From contig NZ_JARZHG010000016.1 of assembly GCF_029946505.1 (NCBI RefSeq), positions 173,865-237,864 of the forward strand: DNA of 64,000 nt, in the 5' to 3' direction. Below are positions 8,497-16,862 of this stretch, in pieces. Below the pieces are notes generated by a model that saw only the letters and a list, made by a program, of their open reading frames with translations, had not been told where the DNA came from and made no database searches. Every line of letters starts with the position of its first letter. Position 1 is the first letter of the stretch. This DNA is from Polyangium sp. y55x31. Lineage in GTDB: Bacteria; Myxococcota_A; Polyangia; Polyangiales; Polyangiaceae. The position numbers and the translations under genes are program-made.

Positions 8497-10808
8497 CGTT
8501 TGACTCCATAGGAACGAAGACGCAAAGAGCTGAGGAGGACGGACACGCTCGACAGGCTCATCGCCGCGCTCGCCAGGACGGGCGAGAGGAGCCAGCCGGT
8601 CAGCGGGAAGAGCGCGCCCGCGGCGATCGGGATGCCGATCACGTTGTAGACGAAGGCCCAGAAGAGGTTCTGGCGGATGGTGCGCAACGTGGCGCGCGCG
8701 AGGCCGAGCGCGGTGGGGAGCGAGGCGATTCCGCCGCGGAGGAGCGCGATGTCGGCCGCAGCGACCGCGATGTCGGTGCCGCTCGCGACCGCGATGCCCA
8801 CGTGGGCGCCGGCGAGCGCCGGAGCGTCGTTGATGCCGTCGCCGACCATCGCGACGATGCGGCCCTTCGCGCGTTCTTCGAAGACGATGCGCGCCTTGTC
8901 CTCGGGGCGCACGTTCGCGTGGATCTCGTCGATCCCGAGGGAGCGCGCCACGGCGCGCGCGGTGGCCTCGCGATCACCCGTCGCCATGGCGACACGCACG
9001 CCGAGCGCGTGCAGGGCGGCGACGGCTTCTTTCGCCTCCGACGTCGGCAGATCGGCGACCGCGACGAGGCCAGCGAGCGTTCCCTCGACGGCGACGAACG
9101 AAGGCGTGTTCCCGCCCTGCGCGAGCGCATCCGCGGCTTCTTCGAGCGCCGCGGCATCGATGCCGTGCTCGGCGAGGTACCGCGCCGTGCCGATTCGAAC
9201 CTCGCGCCCCGCGACACGCGCGATCACGCCGGCCCCCGCGTCTGCGCGGAATTCCTCGGGCGAAACGAGGCGCAATCCACGCGCGCGTGCTCCCTCGACG
9301 AGCGCTTTCGCCACCGGATGCTCGCTCCCGAGCTCCGCGGATCCCACGAGGTGAAGGATGTCTTCCTCGCGGAAGCTCGGCATGGTCTTCACCGCCGAGA
9401 GCGTGGGGCGGCCGGCCGTGACCGTGCCCGTTTTGTCGACGATCACCGTGTCGACGCGGCTCGCTGCTTCGAGCGCGGTGCCGCCCTTCACGAGCACGCC
9501 GAGCTCGGCGCCGCGGCCCGTGCCCACGGCGACGGCGGCCGGCGTGGCGAGGCCGAGCGCGCAAGGGCAAGCGATGACGAGCACCGCGACGAACCGCTCG
9601 ACCGCGGCGGCGAGGCCCGTCGCGGAGGGGTCGACGAAGAGCCACGCGGCAAACGCGAGGGTCGCGATTCCGAGCACCACCGGGACGAACACCCCGCTCA
9701 CCGTGTCCGCGAGGCGCGCAATGGGCGCCTTCGAGCCCTGGGCTTGCTCGACGGCGGCGGCGATCTGCGCGAGCGTGGTCTCCGCGCCGGTCTTCGTGAT
9801 GCGCACGGTGAGCTGTCCGCTCTGGTTCAGCGTGCCGCCGAAGACGGGCGCGCCCGCGGTTTTGTCGACGGGGAGGCTCTCGCCGGTGAGCATCGATTCG
9901 TCGACCGCGGATGCGCCCGCGAGCACTTCGCCGTCGCTCGGGAGCCGTTCGCCGGGACGAACCCGTACGATGTCGCCCGGCGCGAGGTGCGAGAGAGGGA
10001 TCTCGTCTTCGATGTCGCCGCGGAGCCGCCGCGCCGTCTTCGGCTGGAGCGCGACGAGCCCACGCACAGCGTCGGTGAGGCGCTTTCGCGCGCGGGTTTC
10101 GAGGAGCTTGCCGAGCAGGACGAAGCTCACGATGGCGCCGACGGCCTCGAAATAGACGTGCGGGCGCAGGCCATGCGCCGCGTGCGGGAAGAGGCCGGGC
10201 GCGAGGACGGCGATCGCGGAATAGATCCACGCGGCGCCGGTCCCGAGGCTGACGAGGGTGTTCATGTCGGCGGCGCGATGCCGGAGCGCGATCCACGCGA
10301 GGCGGAAGAACCGGCGGCCGGGGCCGAGGATCACGGCCGTCGCGAGGGCGAGCTGCACGAGGCGGCCGATCGTGCCGTCCGCGCCGGGGATCCAGCCGTG
10401 CGACATGCCGAGGACGAGCAGCGGGACGGAGAGGCCGAGCGCGATGGCGAAGTCGCGCCGGAGCACGCGGCGCTCGTGGTCGAGGCTCGCGTCGGCTGCG
10501 TGGGTTCGTTCGGCCGGCGCGGCGGAGGTCTCCGGGGCGGCCGCTTGCCGTGGGACGCTGTAGCCTGCGCGTTCGATGGCCGTGACGAGCGATTCGGTCT
10601 TTCCGGTCGCGGGATCGTACGTGACTGTCGCGGTGCGCGTGACGAGGTTGACCTTGGCCTCGTGGACGCCTTCGGTCGCGAGCAAGGCGCGCTCGATGCG
10701 CCGCACGCAGGCGGCGCAGGTCATGCCTTCGACGGGCAGGTCGATGCGGCGAGCCGCCGGGGCGGCGGTGTTCTCGGGGAGGAGAGCGGGAGCGGATGCG
10801 GTCGACAT
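8493..10808 (-). CDS. copA: Copper-exporting P1B-type ATPase
   Basis: 771 aa from the ATG at 10808, with AGG upstream; earlier in-frame codons belong to the promoter region. One heavy-metal-associated domain ([20 protein letters not shown] at 31-34), transmembrane pairs, A-domain TGES, the metal-channel motif CPC at ~411 ([13 protein letters not shown]), phosphorylation site DKTGT at ~456, HP in [13 protein letters not shown], and [10 protein letters not shown] at ~654. This pattern is typical of Cu(I) efflux pumps of the inner membrane. The stop overlaps the start of the CorE-type sigma gene. A divergent CopZ-like chaperone starts 138 bp away, and both have the same promoter motif in the shared gap. 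Confidence 0.95.
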   Translation of the reverse strand: MSTASAPALLPENTAAPAARRIDLPVEGMTCAACVRRIERALLATEGVHEAKVNLVTRTATVTYDPATGKTESLVTAIERAGYSVPRQAAAPETSAAPAERTHAADASLDHERRVLRRDFAIALGLSVPLLVLGMSHGWIPGADGTIGRLVQLALATAVILGPGRRFFRLAWIALRHRAADMNTLVSLGTGAAWIYSAIAVLAPGLFPHAAHGLRPHVYFEAVGAIVSFVLLGKLLETRARKRLTDAVRGLVALQPKTARRLRGDIEDEIPLSHLAPGDIVRVRPGERLPSDGEVLAGASAVDESMLTGESLPVDKTAGAPVFGGTLNQSGQLTVRITKTGAETTLAQIAAAVEQAQGSKAPIARLADTVSGVFVPVVLGIATLAFAAWLFVDPSATGLAAAVERFVAVLVIACPCALGLATPAAVAVGTGRGAELGVLVKGGTALEAASRVDTVIVDKTGTVTAGRPTLSAVKTMPSFREEDILHLVGSAELGSEHPVAKALVEGARARGLRLVSPEEFRADAGAGVIARVAGREVRIGTARYLAEHGIDAAALEEAADALAQGGNTPSFVAVEGTLAGLVAVADLPTSEAKEAVAALHALGVRVAMATGDREATARAVARSLGIDEIHANVRPEDKARIVFEERAKGRIVAMVGDGINDAPALAGAHVGIAVASGTDIAVAAADIALLRGGIASLPTALGLARATLRTIRQNLFWAFVYNVIGIPIAAGALFPLTGWLLSPVLASAAMSLSSVSVLLSSLRLRSYGVKR

Positions 10809-10831
10809 GGAAACCTCGCTTCGACCGCGCA

Positions 10832-10857
10832 GACGCATCACCGCCCTGCGCATTACA
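10832..10857 (-). promoter_or_regulatory. Predicted ECF-type promoter of copA-sigma operon
   Basis: On the minus strand TGTAATG (10857-10851), a 15-nt spacer, then CGTC (10835-10832), 23 bp before the copA ATG. CGTC is a common -10 element of ECF sigma factors, and TGTAA-type -35 elements with ~15-17 nt spacing are usual for them. The same pair occurs before two other putative copper genes. Confidence 0.7.
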
Positions 10858-10870
10858 CCGCCCGGCAGGG

Positions 10871-10895
10871 TGTAATGAACCGCGGGGGCTGCGTC
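10871..10895 (+). promoter_or_regulatory. Predicted ECF-type promoter of the CopZ-like gene
   Basis: Plus-strand TGTAATG (10871-10877), a 14-nt spacer, then CGTC (10892-10895), 51 bp before the start codon. With the copA promoter it forms a divergent pair whose -35 boxes make the inverted repeat ATTACACC-N9-GGTGTAAT (10852-10876). Confidence 0.65.
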
Positions 10896-10946
10896 TTCAG
10901 GGGTGCGAGCGGCGAACGGGCCGCTCCCCGAAAAAGGAAGGACGCC

Positions 10947-11165
10947 ATGAAAGAAACGTTGCTCCACGTCGACGGGATGAGCTGCCCGTCCTGCATTCGT
11001 CACATCGACGGCGCGCTGCGCGGGATCGCCGGCGTCGAGAAGGTCGACGTGAAGCTCCGCGAGGGGACGGTCCTCGTGAAGCACGATCCGTCGAGCGCGC
11101 CGACGAACGTCCTCGTCGAGGCGCTGCGCGACGCCGGTTACGAGTCGCGCCCCCGCGCCGCCTGA
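10947..11165 (+). CDS. copZ: CopZ-like copper chaperone (single HMA domain)
   Basis: 72 aa, a single heavy-metal-associated domain with [15 protein letters not shown] (metal site CPSC at ~13-16) and a DAGYE end typical of Atx1/CopZ proteins. It would carry Cu(I) in the cytosol and hand it to CopA. The start ATG follows AAGGAAGGA at good spacing. It is divergent from copA and preceded by the same TGTAATG-CGTC promoter, which fits co-induction by the CorE-type sigma factor. Confidence 0.88.
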   Translation: MKETLLHVDGMSCPSCIRHIDGALRGIAGVEKVDVKLREGTVLVKHDPSSAPTNVLVEALRDAGYESRPRAA

Positions 11166-11224
11166 AATGGGGGCGGATGCGCCGGAGCCCTCGGAGATTC
11201 CCGCGAGCTCCGGCGCCTCGGGTT

Positions 11225-11659
11225 TCACCCGCAAGAACCTTCCCCGCAGCTCATCTGCGCGCCGTGCTTCTGCGAGGCCGTCGGGGTCGTCGCAGGCGCC
11301 GGCGCGGGTTTTTCGAAGGGCTCGGACGGCGTCGCCGTGACGGGCGATGGGGCAGGGGGCGCGGCGGCCTGCGTTTCAGCGGGTGCTGCGGTCGTGGCGC
11401 GTGGCGTAGCGGCGGGCTTGGCTGCGGTCTTGGCTGGGGCCGCGGAGGGAGGGATCGCCGCGCTCGAAGGCGCTGGGACGGGGGCTCCTGGCGTCGCGGC
11501 CACGGGCATTTCGTTCGCCTTGGGAGGGGTCGCGGCGGGCGTTTCGGCCACGGGCTTCACGTCCGGGCCGTCCGTCGGCGCCGGGGACGTGGTGCAACCG
11601 GCGATCAGGGCGCCCGCCCCGAGGGCGGCCAGCGTCTCGTAGATACTCTTCGCATTCAT
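11225..11659 (-). CDS. Ala/Pro-rich lipoprotein ending in SCGEGSCG, probable metal-binding protein
   Basis: 144 aa from the ATG at 11659, which has a strong AAGGAG upstream. A signal peptide with lipobox (LIAGC, Cys22) is followed by ~105 residues of Ala/Pro/Thr low-complexity linker, and the protein ends [13 protein letters not shown]. The two Cys-Gly pairs recall the EGKCGEGKCG tails of bufferin-like and DUF2282-type metal-binding peptides; that is a resemblance, not an assignment. A predicted ECF promoter identical in type to those of copA and copZ lies at 11703-11728. I infer an envelope copper-binding or copper-sensing lipoprotein. No known family is recognised over the main part. Confidence 0.75.
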   Translation of the reverse strand: MNAKSIYETLAALGAGALIAGCTTSPAPTDGPDVKPVAETPAATPPKANEMPVAATPGAPVPAPSSAAIPPSAAPAKTAAKPAATPRATTAAPAETQAAAPPAPSPVTATPSEPFEKPAPAPATTPTASQKHGAQMSCGEGSCG

Positions 11660-11702
11660 GAACAAGCTCCTTCGTGGTTCTCTGCGAGGGGTGCGACCTG
11701 CC

Positions 11703-11728
11703 GACGCAGGGGGGCGCCGCCCATTACA
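11703..11728 (-). promoter_or_regulatory. Predicted ECF-type promoter of Cys-tail lipoprotein gene
   Basis: Minus-strand TGTAATG (11728-11722), a 15-nt spacer, then CGTC (11706-11703), about 43 bp before the ATG. Spacer length equals that of the copA promoter, and the -10 side reads TGCGTC in all three copies. Confidence 0.68.
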
Positions 11729-11813
11729 GTCGCCCGCGGAGCTTTCGTGAGCGGACGGTCGCGCCCCGGCCGAGGTGCTTTGAAACCAGGGCCGGACGGT
11801 GTAGACATGGACC

Positions 11814-13271
11814 ATGGCGCGACGGGAGAGCCTGTTCGTCCGGCTGGCGGTTTGTCTGGGCCTGCTCCTCCCCGGAGGCTGCGGGGGCGCGCCCACGGCG
11901 AAGGCGAGCGCCGTGACGGGGGACGCGCCGGCGGTGCATTATTCGTTCGTCGTCGATTCCGAGCTCCGCACGCTTTCGGCCACCGTATGCCCCCGGGACC
12001 TGCAGCTCGCGCGGCTGCGCATGACGGTGCCCGAGCTCGCCACGCGCGTGCGCCGGCCGCGCATCTTGCGGGCCACGGGCGACGTGCCGCTGGAATTCGA
12101 GGAGGACGCCGTGGCCATTGCCTCGATGACGGACGGCGCTTGTATCGGCTACGACGTCGATCTCGGTCCACCGACGGAGGGTTTTTGGATCACGCACGGC
12201 GATGCCCACGTGCTCGCCGCGCCCGACGTCTGGCTGCTCGCGCCCGAGCCCCGGCCCGCGGGAACGCTCTTCACCGCGAGCTTCACGCTCCCGCCGGGCA
12301 TTCGCGCCGCACTCCCGTGGCCCGAGGATCCACGAGGATATCGCGTCCCGACGTCGGCCTTCACGATGCGGAGCGCGGGGGCGTTCGGCCAATTCGAGCG
12401 AGAGATGCTGCGCGTGGGCGGGGCCGAGCTCGATGTGGTGGCGCTCGGCGGCGGGTTCGGCGAGCGCACGCCGCTCGTGACGCAATGGATGCAAAAGAGC
12501 GCGTCCGCGCTGGCCCAGCTCCACGACGGTGTTCCCGTGCCGCGATTGATGGCGCTGCTCCTCCCGTATCCGGGGTCGGAGGTCGGATTCGGCATGGCGC
12601 TGCGCGGGGGCGGCCCGACCGTGATGATCCTGGTGGGTTCGTCCGTCACCAAAGAGGCCCTCGATGAGGACTGGGTCGGCGTGCACGAGCTTTTCCATCT
12701 GTCGGCGCCGCGTTTTCTTCCAGGCGACGCGTGGCTGTCCGAAGGGCTCGCGACGTATTACACGGACATCCTGCGGGCGCGGGCGGGGCTCATGGATGAA
12801 CGCAGCGCCTGGGATGATCTCGTGGACGGCTTTCGGCGCGGGAGCCGGCGCGGGACGGGGCGTACGCTCCGGCAAGAGAGCATCGACATGCACGCGACGC
12901 ACGCCTATCAGCGCGTGTACTGGGCCGGCGCGGCGCTTTCGCTGCTCGCCGACGTCGAGCTCCGCAAGCGGGGCGTGGAGGGGGGTCTCGACGGGCCGAT
13001 CCGCGAGCTCGGGCGTTGCTGCGCGAAATCCGAGGAGGCTTGGTCCGCCGAGGAGTTCGCGGCGTTCGTCGACGAGAAGACGGGGCAGGCCGTCGTGCGG
13101 CCGCTGTTCGAGCGATACCTCGATCGAGCGGAGTTTCCCGATACCGCGGAGGTTCTCGCGGCGCTCGGCGTGAAGGGGGCCGGGCAGGAGATGACGCTCG
13201 CTGCGGATGCCCCGCAAGCCGGCGTGCGGAGCGCGATGATGGCGCCCCGCGCCGGGAGCACGAGGCCCTGA
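11814..13271 (+). CDS. Lipoprotein metallopeptidase with HExxH (gluzincin, M61/M1-like)
   Basis: 485 aa. A signal peptide with lipobox-like LPGGC near residue 23 is followed by a beta-rich N-terminal half and a zinc peptidase core: HELFH at 291-295 and a downstream WLSEGLATYY with Glu310 as probable third ligand. The WLSEG-type segment resembles M61 and M1 aminopeptidases. Only 14 residues separate HELFH from Glu310, fewer than the 18 usual in M1, so the loop is shortened. It probably acts outside the cytoplasm on peptides or proteins. It is a single gene between the Cys-tail lipoprotein and the MFS gene; substrate unknown. Confidence 0.75.
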   Translation: MARRESLFVRLAVCLGLLLPGGCGGAPTAKASAVTGDAPAVHYSFVVDSELRTLSATVCPRDLQLARLRMTVPELATRVRRPRILRATGDVPLEFEEDAVAIASMTDGACIGYDVDLGPPTEGFWITHGDAHVLAAPDVWLLAPEPRPAGTLFTASFTLPPGIRAALPWPEDPRGYRVPTSAFTMRSAGAFGQFEREMLRVGGAELDVVALGGGFGERTPLVTQWMQKSASALAQLHDGVPVPRLMALLLPYPGSEVGFGMALRGGGPTVMILVGSSVTKEALDEDWVGVHELFHLSAPRFLPGDAWLSEGLATYYTDILRARAGLMDERSAWDDLVDGFRRGSRRGTGRTLRQESIDMHATHAYQRVYWAGAALSLLADVELRKRGVEGGLDGPIRELGRCCAKSEEAWSAEEFAAFVDEKTGQAVVRPLFERYLDRAEFPDTAEVLAALGVKGAGQEMTLAADAPQAGVRSAMMAPRAGSTRP

Positions 13272-13283
13272 GCTCGTCCGGGC

Positions 13284-14612
13284 TCAGGCGGCTTCGGGCT
13301 TCGGCGCGGCCTCTTCGGGCGCGCGACGCTCGATTTTCCGGCGGAAGACGAGCATGCAGACCGGCGCCGCGATCGTCATGAGCCCGATGACGAGCCACAT
13401 TTGCCGCGAATCCCGCGGGCCGGTCGGCGGGCAATACACGGAGAGCAGATAGCCGCTGAGGAAACCCACGAAGGGTTTGGCGAGGAACAGGGGGATCTCC
13501 GAGAGCCCCATGTAACTCGCCTCGCGCCCGGGCGGCGCGATCGTCGCCGTGTATTCGTAGAGCCGGGGCGACCAGAGCGCCTCGCCGATCGAGAGCAGGA
13601 CGATGAACACGACGCTCGCGGTGACGGTCGTCGAGACGGCCAGCGCGAGCACCGAAAACGCCGTGATCGTCGCGCCGATCGAGATCACCGGATAAGGCGG
13701 GTACTTGCGCGTGAGCGCCGTCGCCACCGGCGTGAGGACGATGATCATCGCAGGGTTGATCGACCAGTAATAAGCGAACGGAAAATCCTGGCCGAACTCG
13801 CGGATCGTGTACTTCGGCCAGGTCAGATGCGCGTGCTGGAGCACGAGGCGGACGAACGTGAGAAGCGCGATGAACCCCAGGAAGATCCAGAACGCCGGCT
13901 CGCGCAGCACCTCGCGGGCGATGGAGAGCGGGTTTTTCGTGGGTTTATCAGAGGCCGCGGCCGGCTTCGCCTCGCGCATGGAGAGCGCGAGGACGACGTT
14001 GAGGCAGGAAGCGACGAACCCGACGAGGAAGACCATCTGGCTCGAGGAGAACGTGATCCCGGCGATCGTCGCGCCGCCCTTGAACCACTTCCGGAACTCG
14101 GTGATGAGCGGCCCCTGGGCGAGCGAGCCGACGTTCATGAGCACGTAATAAAACGAGAAGGCGAACGAAACCGTGGCAGGGGTCGTGTAGCTGCGCACGG
14201 CCGCGTTCATCGTGGGCTTCATGCAGGCAATGCCCCAGACGGACGCGGCGAGCGCCGCGTAAATGGTCATCTTGTCGCCCGCGAACGCGAGCATGCCCCG
14301 GCCGACGGCCGTGGAGAGGGCCGCGATCACGAGCGCGCGCCGGACCCCGAGCCCGTCGGCGATGAAGCCCGAGAAGAAGACGACGAGGCTGATGACCGTG
14401 AGCCAGGTGCCCGCGACGGAACCGGCGGCGGTATCGGAGAAGCCGTGGTCGTCCGACAAGAAAATCACGAGGAGCGACCAGATGGCGAAATACGCGACGG
14501 ACTCGAGGAGCTTCATCGCGTACACGGTCCAGAGCTCGCGCGGGGAGGCGACGAGCTCGCGCAGATCGGCGGAGAGGGAGCGATCGGCGCGCGCTTCGGG
14601 AGGGGCTGCCAT
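13284..14612 (-). CDS. Major facilitator superfamily transporter (POT-like)
   Basis: 442 aa from the ATG at 14612; an in-frame ATG at 14627 is equally possible. About 12 hydrophobic segments run from VYAMKLLESVAYFAIWSLLV to the C-terminal VIGLMTIAAPVCMLVF. The first helix and SDDHGFSDTAAGSVAGTW region, plus GIACMKPTMNAAV and FYYVLMNVGSLAQGP, resemble the POT/PTR branch of MFS, which imports di- and tripeptides with protons. The substrate here is uncertain. The C-terminus is charged and cytosolic. It is divergent from the VOC-protein gene at 14854. Confidence 0.8.
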   Translation of the reverse strand: MAAPPEARADRSLSADLRELVASPRELWTVYAMKLLESVAYFAIWSLLVIFLSDDHGFSDTAAGSVAGTWLTVISLVVFFSGFIADGLGVRRALVIAALSTAVGRGMLAFAGDKMTIYAALAASVWGIACMKPTMNAAVRSYTTPATVSFAFSFYYVLMNVGSLAQGPLITEFRKWFKGGATIAGITFSSSQMVFLVGFVASCLNVVLALSMREAKPAAASDKPTKNPLSIAREVLREPAFWIFLGFIALLTFVRLVLQHAHLTWPKYTIREFGQDFPFAYYWSINPAMIIVLTPVATALTRKYPPYPVISIGATITAFSVLALAVSTTVTASVVFIVLLSIGEALWSPRLYEYTATIAPPGREASYMGLSEIPLFLAKPFVGFLSGYLLSVYCPPTGPRDSRQMWLVIGLMTIAAPVCMLVFRRKIERRAPEEAAPKPEAA

Positions 14613-14853
14613 GGGCGAACGATACACACGCGGCCGGCGGGATCCACGGGGATCGGCGCCCCGGGGCGTCGCGGGGAGCGCCAGACCTCGAACGTCGTGT
14701 CGATCACGGACACGTACACGTTCAGCTCGTTCTACCTCGAATGCCAGGTGCCGGCCATCAGCGGCGGCAATGCATCGCGGATCCCCGCCCCACCGGGCCG
14801 CGTTGCGGAAAACCCGCTTGCTCCCGCGACGCCGGCCGCTTTACACTCGGTTC

Positions 14854-15246
14854 ATGCGAATGAACCAGGTCACCGTGCCGGCCACGGACATCGCGGCCTC
14901 GATTGCCTTTTATCAGGCGCTCGGCCTGCGCCTCATCGTGCGCGCCGACCACTACGCGCGCTTCGAATGCCCCGACGCGGCCGGCGGCGAGCCGGCCACG
15001 TTCTCGCTGCACCTGCAGGATGCGCCTCCCGCGAAGGACGGCGTGGTCGTTTATTTCGAGGAAGACGACCTCGACGCGACCGTCGAGCGCTTGTCGAAGG
15101 CGGGCCTCACGTTCGACGTGCTTCCCACGGACCAGCGCTGGCTCTGGCGCGAGGCGTACCTCACGGATCCGGCGGGCAATCGTGTTTGTCTCTACCGCGC
15201 CGGGGAGGCACGGCGCTTTCCGCCGTGGCGATTGAAGGATTCTTGA
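14854..15246 (+). CDS. VOC-superfamily (glyoxalase/bleomycin-resistance-like) protein
   Basis: 130 aa, one VOC domain pair: PATDIAASIAFYQALGLRLIV (first betaalphabetabetabeta) and VVVYFEEDDLDATVERL ... REAYLTDPAGNRVCLYRAG (second). The end motif DPAGNRVCLY is characteristic. Members bind a divalent metal and act as lyases, dioxygenases or antibiotic-binding proteins; the specific reaction cannot be told. The ATG at 14854 has a weak ribosome site. It converges on the phosphotransferase gene at 15287. Confidence 0.88.
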   Translation: MRMNQVTVPATDIAASIAFYQALGLRLIVRADHYARFECPDAAGGEPATFSLHLQDAPPAKDGVVVYFEEDDLDATVERLSKAGLTFDVLPTDQRWLWREAYLTDPAGNRVCLYRAGEARRFPPWRLKDS

Positions 15247-15286
15247 CCGGCTCCCCGGCGCAGATGTCACACGAATCGCGGCGCGC

Positions 15287-16249
15287 TCACCCGCTTTCTT
15301 TTTCGATCGTGGCGAGCATCGTCCGGGCGAACTCGATCGCGCCATCGTTGCCCGTGGTGAGCCCCCACTTCGCCCCGAGCGCGGGGAACGCCGCCCAGCG
15401 CTCGGCGGCGTGGGCGGCGAGGCCGCTCCACGTCGTGCCACCGGCCGCCTCGAAACGCGCGAGGCAAGCGTCGAGCGCTGCCTTGCCGAAGGCGCCGACG
15501 AACAGCGCGAAATCGATCGAGGGATCCCCGAGGTGGGCCTCGGTCCAATCGAGGATCCCCGTCAAGCGGCCCTCCTCGTCGAGGAGCATGTGACCCGGAT
15601 GGAGATCGCCGTGTACCAGGGCGAGGTGACGCGGCCAGATCGCGTCGTTCGCGATCCAGCGTTGCCAGCGCGCCCAGACCACATCCGACGGCGCGAGCAC
15701 GCCACGCGTTTCGTCCATGGCGCGGGCGATCTCGGTGCGGCTTTCCTCGATTGTTTTCGTCGGGACACCCGCTTCCGCAATCGCCCGGGCGCTCACCCTT
15801 TGTAACGCCGCGAGAGCGTCGGCGAACGAATGGATGAACGTCTCCGAGGGCGCCGCCGGATCGACACGATTCCAGACGACGCCGGCTGCCGGATCCACGG
15901 TGACGGCGGGGACGCCGCCGAGGCGCGGGTAAGCGATCACCTGGTCGGTGAACACGCGCCAATGCGGCACGGCGACCGGCAGGTGTGCGCGTACGAGAGC
16001 GAGCACGCGCGCTTCGACGCGCGCAGACTCCACCACGGCCATGCGGCGCGGCGTCCGCACGACCCACGGCACGCCTTCCTCGTCGTGGGCGTGCACCACG
16101 AGGAAATCGAGCCCACTTCGATCGAAATCGGCCATTTCGGTCGTGACCCGGAGCCCCGCGCGGCGCGCGGCCGCGAGGAGAGCGGGGGCAGAATCGAGCG
16201 GCTCGAAAGACGAAGAAGCCGCGGGCGAGAGATCACTACGTTCGGTCAT
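15287..16249 (-). CDS. Macrolide 2'-phosphotransferase-like kinase
   Basis: 320 aa from the ATG at 16249, preceded by GAGGAG; an upstream in-frame ATG (16282) lacks this. APH-fold kinase with the catalytic loop LVHGDLHPGHMLLDEEG and the metal motif GILDWTEAHLGDPSIDF. These segments closely resemble Mph(A)/Mph(B) proteins, which use GTP to phosphorylate the 2'-OH of macrolide desosamine. Similar proteins occur on chromosomes of producers and soil bacteria, so it could be intrinsic macrolide resistance or act on another small molecule. No mobile element is nearby. Confidence 0.85.
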   Translation of the reverse strand: MTERSDLSPAASSSFEPLDSAPALLAAARRAGLRVTTEMADFDRSGLDFLVVHAHDEEGVPWVVRTPRRMAVVESARVEARVLALVRAHLPVAVPHWRVFTDQVIAYPRLGGVPAVTVDPAAGVVWNRVDPAAPSETFIHSFADALAALQRVSARAIAEAGVPTKTIEESRTEIARAMDETRGVLAPSDVVWARWQRWIANDAIWPRHLALVHGDLHPGHMLLDEEGRLTGILDWTEAHLGDPSIDFALFVGAFGKAALDACLARFEAAGGTTWSGLAAHAAERWAAFPALGAKWGLTTGNDGAIEFARTMLATIEKESG

Positions 16250-16862
16250 GAAAAACTCCTCTTCGTGCGCCCGAAGGCGCATACGGAAGGGGAAGACGCG
16301 CAGCGCGTCGCCTCACGACCGACAGCTCGGATGTGGTCCATTCATCCTCGCAGCCTGTGGACTCATCTGCTGCGCGCCCCGAATCATCGGTCGACATCGC
16401 TCGAAATCCTTCAGGATTCCTCGCTCCGTCGCCCTAGCTTCGGGGCGCTCGCGATGATCATTCCACAGGCGGCTGGGCTGCCAGGCTGCCGGCGTGAGCC
16501 ACCGCGCCCGGTCTTCCCCGGGGGGAAGCGGGCACGAAAAAGCACCCACGCGCTCGCTGCATCGACCCGGCCGTGCCGGGGATGCAAGGAGGACGAGGAT
16601 GCGAGCTCAGCGCAGCCGGATGAATGCCATGGCGCGACTCTGCCATACGATGCGCGACAAGGCAACCCCTCGTGGCACGGAGAATGTGCTCGACGGAGAG
16701 CCCGTTCCGAGAGTGACGGACTCCCGACAACCACCAAAAGTCTGTGTTCCGTGATTCAATTCTGGGCTACACTGCAGCTCGCCGACGGACGAGCGGGACG
16801 GGCGTGCGCGGAGCGCATCCCGTCCCGTCCTCGATGATTCGGGGGTATCCCGGGGGACATTC
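16250..16862. other. Intergenic region with no convincing gene
   Basis: 613 bp between the phosphotransferase and the GTPase gene. The only candidate is a 51-codon frame at 16599-16754 (+) with GGAGGACGAGG just ahead of its ATG; its product (begins MRAQRSRMNAMARL) has no recognisable feature, so I do not call it. A strong hairpin lies at 16795-16826 near the right end. Confidence 0.5.
16795..16826 (+). promoter_or_regulatory. Strong hairpin upstream of the GTPase gene
   Basis: GGGACGGG (16795-16802), a single C, GTGCGC, loop GGA, GCGCAT, then CCCGTCCC (16819-16826): about 14 pairs with a 3-nt loop, 36 bp before the ATG at 16863. No T-run follows, so it may be a leader structure rather than an intrinsic terminator. 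Confidence 0.5.

Noticed and set aside
10852..10876. Inverted repeat ATTACACC-N9-GGTGTAAT read as a MerR/CopY-type operator
   Set aside because: Better explained as the two outward-facing -35 boxes of divergent ECF promoters, because TGTAATG with CGTC recurs singly at 11703-11728.
15287..16249. Horizontally acquired antibiotic-resistance cassette
   Set aside because: The macrolide-kinase-like gene has the same GC and codon style as its neighbours and no integron or transposon features nearby.
16599..16754. 51-codon frame with a good ribosome site
   Set aside because: No recognisable feature and no codon-bias support; only the ribosome site speaks for it.
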